From contig JAIXSD010000497.1 of NCBI GenBank assembly GCA_027484885.1, forward strand, positions 1 through 7,198: a stretch of 7,198 nucleotides of DNA. Direction: 5' to 3'. The notes below the pieces were generated by a model. It had not been told where the DNA came from and searched no databases. It saw only the letters and a list, made by a program, of their open reading frames with translations. A program made the translations under genes and the position numbers. This document shows positions 4,550 through 7,198 of this stretch, in pieces. This DNA is from Rubrivivax sp. (GTDB lineage: Bacteria > Pseudomonadota > Gammaproteobacteria > Burkholderiales > Burkholderiaceae_C). The stretch's first letter is position 1. Every line of letters begins with the position of its first letter.

Positions 4550-6805
4550 TCACGCAGACACGCTCGGCTCCGAGGGCAAGGGCAGGCGCAGGCACACCTC
4601 GGCCAGCTCGCCCGGCGCCTGGGGCAGCGAAAACTCAACCTGCCCGCCATGGCGCCGCACCACATTGCTCACAAACTCACGGCCAAGGCCAAAGCCCCGG
4701 GACGCCGGGTCGCTGCTGCTGTGGGTGCCCTGGGTGGCCACATGGTTGCGAATCCAGCACACCACCTCGCGCTCACCCTCGGCCTCGCTGGACACCTGCT
4801 GGCTCACCGAGACCACACTGCCCATCTGCCCGTGGCGCACCGCATTGACCAGCAGGTTGACCAAGACCCGCACCATCAGCCGCTGATCGCAGCTGACGAA
4901 CACCGGCTCGGCACTGGGCTCGATGTCGATGCGAATCTGGCGGCTGTGCGCCAGGTCCTGAACCTGGTCCATGGCCTCGTCGAGCAGGAATTCGAACACC
5001 GCCTCACTCATCTGATAACGCGACGATTCGGCGGCAATCGACAAGATGAAGTCATCCATCAAGCGCAGCAGCTTGTTGGCATGGCGCTGCACGCCAAGAA
5101 TGCTTTCTGCAGCACTGCCGGATCCGGCAGGCTCGGTGCGCCGACACAGGGCGATGATGGACGCCACCGGGGTGCGCATGTCATGTGACAAGAGCTGCAA
5201 GGTCATGTCACGCTGCAGCTGCAAACTGCGCATCTCCGTCACATCGGCCAGGGCCACCAGCCACAGCGGATCGGGGCCGACCGACAGCGCCGCCACCCGC
5301 AAGATGTAATGCCGCTCCGCGCCCTGGGCATGGTGGACGCCGACATAGTGAGGCCCGCCGACCAGCTCACGGGGCCCCGACTGAGACAAACCCAGATGCG
5401 CAAGCACCGGCCCCACCGGCGCGCGCAGGGCGGCCAGATCGGAGGGGAAGTCCGCCAGCATGCGCGCATTGACCATGGCCACCTGGCCGGCCTCGTCCAC
5501 CACCATCATGGGATTGGGCGCGCCATCGAGAACCGCCCGGAGAAAATCCATGCGGGCACGGGCGCTTTCAATCGCCTGGTCCAGCAGCTGCGAGGTCTGA
5601 AGCACGGTGTCCGACTGCAGGCTGCGCAAGAGCGGCGCGGCATCGCGCCTGGGCGAAGGCAAGATCAGGCTGGCACGGCCGCGCATGAACATCACGATCA
5701 TCTCGATGCGACGCCAGGCCCAAGCGGGCTTCAGCAGCAGAACGACGATGAGCAGCGGGCTGGGGTCGATCCACAGGCTGAACTGGCGCAACACGAAAAC
5801 GCTGAGCAAGGGGGCAGCGATCAAGACCCCCGCACTGAGCAGCAACTCGACCAGAGGGCTCAGCATCAGCAGGCCCAGCAACACCAGGGCGATGGCCAGC
5901 ACCCCGTAGGCCAGGCGCAGGCCCAAGCCGGCGCTCTCGATCAACTCGTCATTTAAGATGTCCTGCAGCAAGCTGGCATGCAGCTCCACGCCCGGCGTGC
6001 CGGCGCCCTGCCGGCCGGAATAGATGGTCGGGTAATGGTCACCCAAGCTGGGCGCCGTGGAACCGATCAGGACATGGCGGTCCTTGAACAGGCCCGGCGG
6101 CGCCCGACCCAGCACCACATCAGACAGGCGCACCGTGGGAAAGCCTTGCGCCGGATCCACCAGCTTGAAACGCCGGTAACTGCTGCCGCCTTTGAGGTCC
6201 AGCGCGGCCCCGGACATGGCCAGGGCCAGGTGCGGCACCTCCCCCGCCAGCAAGTGGGCGCCGCGGATGAAGCCATCGCTTTCAAACGCCAGGTTGATGT
6301 GCGCCAGGCCGCTGGCGGCCTCGGCCAACAAGGGGCCGGGTTGACGCACCAGCGCCGGCTGTCCGGCCGTGGGCGGCCGGTACTCCATCGCCAGATAGGC
6401 CCGGTGCTTGCGCAACGCCTGCGCCAGCTGAACGTCGGCCGGCCGGGCATCGTGGAACAAGATGTCGATGCCGACCGAGCGGGGCTTGTCTTGCGGATCG
6501 GCCAGGCGCTCCAGCAACTGGGCATAGGTCTCGCGACGGATCGGCCAGCCGCCGAGCTCATCGATCGAGGCATCGTCAATGGCGATGATCACCACCTCAG
6601 ACCCCGCCTGCGCGGGCTGCCAGCGCTGGATGGTGTCGAAGAGCAGATGGCCAATCCCCGCGCCCCACCCTTGCAAGGTCAGGACCACGGTGGCGGCCAC
6701 CGCGAGCACGCAGAGCGTCAACCACTCGAAAAGAAAACGGCGCTGCTCGCGGCTCATCGCCCGCAGCGCCCCGAGGGCCCGGCTCATGCGCCAGGCCAGG
6801 CTCAT
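4550..6805 (-). CDS. CHASE2-PAS membrane sensor histidine kinase with a degenerate ATP-binding lid
   Basis: From ATG 6805 the protein has 751 residues. One membrane helix lies at about 24-45, then a CHASE2 periplasmic domain at about 50-290 (VVIIAIDDASIDELGGWPIRR, from 71, and HVLIGSTAPSLGDHYPT, from 244, are typical), then three membrane helices between about 296 and 360, the usual CHASE2 topology. A PAS domain fits residues 418-525. HisKA carries LLSHDMRTP with His541. The ATPase domain has an N box (NLLVNAVRHG, Asn654) and G2 (GFGLGREFV, 704-712), but where G1 should be it reads WIRNHVATQG, without Asp or the glycines, and no F box is seen. Kinase activity is therefore uncertain. ATG 6805 overlaps the upstream stop by 4 bases (ATGA), so I prefer it to the upstream extension to 6889, which lies inside the other gene; AAGGA abuts it directly, so ATG 6787 or 6757 are alternatives. 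Confidence 0.92.
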   Translation of the reverse strand: MSLAWRMSRALGALRAMSREQRRFLFEWLTLCVLAVAATVVLTLQGWGAGIGHLLFDTIQRWQPAQAGSEVVIIAIDDASIDELGGWPIRRETYAQLLERLADPQDKPRSVGIDILFHDARPADVQLAQALRKHRAYLAMEYRPPTAGQPALVRQPGPLLAEAASGLAHINLAFESDGFIRGAHLLAGEVPHLALAMSGAALDLKGGSSYRRFKLVDPAQGFPTVRLSDVVLGRAPPGLFKDRHVLIGSTAPSLGDHYPTIYSGRQGAGTPGVELHASLLQDILNDELIESAGLGLRLAYGVLAIALVLLGLLMLSPLVELLLSAGVLIAAPLLSVFVLRQFSLWIDPSPLLIVVLLLKPAWAWRRIEMIVMFMRGRASLILPSPRRDAAPLLRSLQSDTVLQTSQLLDQAIESARARMDFLRAVLDGAPNPMMVVDEAGQVAMVNARMLADFPSDLAALRAPVGPVLAHLGLSQSGPRELVGGPHYVGVHHAQGAERHYILRVAALSVGPDPLWLVALADVTEMRSLQLQRDMTLQLLSHDMRTPVASIIALCRRTEPAGSGSAAESILGVQRHANKLLRLMDDFILSIAAESSRYQMSEAVFEFLLDEAMDQVQDLAHSRQIRIDIEPSAEPVFVSCDQRLMVRVLVNLLVNAVRHGQMGSVVSVSQQVSSEAEGEREVVCWIRNHVATQGTHSSSDPASRGFGLGREFVSNVVRRHGGQVEFSLPQAPGELAEVCLRLPLPSEPSVSA

Positions 6806-7198
6806 TCCTTGTCGACTCCGGCCAGCAACTCGAAGCTGCCGTCCCAGCTCAGCGGCGCGCCATCCGCCTGCTTGGCGCTCAGCCGCCACTGGTAGCGCCC
6901 GGGCAAGAGTCCTCGCACCACCGCCTGCCGGCTCTGCACCGGCGCATCGATCACCGGCTGTACCGTCTCCCCTTCGCTGCGAGTCAGGCGCAGATGCGGC
7001 TCTTGCAAGGATTCGAGGTCAAAGCGGATGTGGCAGCGCAGGCGACCGGGCTCATCGGCCCGCTTGATGCCCTTGCACAGCGCCACGTCCACCCGCTCGC
7101 TGAACAAGCCGCCGGCGGTGAAGGACTGCAACTTCAGGAAGGTGGCGTAGCTGCCCAGTTCGGCCAGCACCCAGGGCTGATCCGCCGGCACATCCTCC
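6802..7198 (-). CDS. C-terminal part of a probable FecR-like / fibronectin-like envelope protein, 5' truncated by window edge
   Basis: The minus frame is open from the window edge (first whole codon at 7195-7197) and ends with TGA at 6802-6804, giving 131 residues. The pattern near the C-terminus, a polar strand then GLLPGRYQWRLSAKQADG, a short SWDG turn and SFELLAG, resembles the Ig/fibronectin-like modules that close FecR and LysM-FecR proteins of Burkholderiales. Such proteins are commonly encoded directly before CHASE2 kinases and act in the periplasm or envelope. The FecR core itself is not in the window, so this name rests on the tail and on context. Two Cys residues (CKGIKRADEPGRLRC) could form a disulphide, which agrees with export. 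It overlaps the kinase gene by 4 bases, indicating translational coupling and probably a shared sensing role. Confidence 0.6.
   Translation of the reverse strand, partial: EDVPADQPWVLAELGSYATFLKLQSFTAGGLFSERVDVALCKGIKRADEPGRLRCHIRFDLESLQEPHLRLTRSEGETVQPVIDAPVQSRQAVVRGLLPGRYQWRLSAKQADGAPLSWDGSFELLAGVDKE

Noticed and set aside
6806..6889. 28-codon N-terminal extension of the CHASE2 kinase
   Set aside because: It lies wholly inside the preceding gene, is Arg/Gly-rich, and begins at a non-ATG codon. The ATGA overlap at 6802-6805 gives a natural start just before the first membrane helix.
5978..6895. A 305-residue plus-strand open frame opposite the CHASE2 domain
   Set aside because: It is rich in Arg, Gln, His and Gly without any motif, and the minus strand shows a clear CHASE2 domain with its membrane helix. 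It is an antisense shadow, as is the 215-residue plus frame at 5309-5956.

Overview
This is a GC-rich (clearly well above 60%), densely coded chromosomal window. Coding style, the CHASE2 histidine kinase preceded by a FecR-like protein, and the abundance of signalling genes suggest a betaproteobacterium of the order Burkholderiales (Roseateles/Rubrivivax-like). That placement is inference from gene content and composition; no rRNA or other taxonomic marker is present. No tRNA, rRNA, CRISPR array, insertion sequence or phage gene was seen, and no stretch longer than about 110 bases lacks a plausible gene.

Layout, left to right. Bases 1-102 (+) are the last 33 codons of a GGDEF (diguanylate cyclase) protein. 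At 175-405 (+) is a 76-residue protein with one C-terminal membrane segment. At 477-3365 (+) is a 962-residue soluble histidine kinase built as TPR repeats, coiled coil, GAF, HisKA and HATPase. A 107-base gap holds a bulged stem-loop with an A8 tract on its left side, so it reads as an intrinsic terminator on the minus strand. At 3473-4306 and 4312-4530 (+) are two tightly spaced genes of unknown function (277 and 72 residues). Only 19 bases beyond, and convergent, lies 4550-6805 (-), a 751-residue membrane histidine kinase (CHASE2, PAS, HisKA, HATPase). It overlaps by 4 bases the end of 6802-7198 (-), the C-terminal part of a probable FecR/fibronectin-like envelope protein that runs off the window.

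How the parts may work together: the window holds two histidine kinases, one sensing in the cytoplasm (TPR+GAF) and one in the envelope (CHASE2), plus the tail of a c-di-GMP synthase. No response regulator lies inside the window, so partners must be outside it or encoded elsewhere. The CHASE2 kinase has an intact phospho-acceptor histidine and N box but lacks a recognisable G1 (DxGxG) motif and F box. The main points for follow-up are this degenerate ATP lid, the possible minus-strand terminator that would let the CHASE2 transcript run antisense across the two unknown genes, and the two unknown genes themselves.
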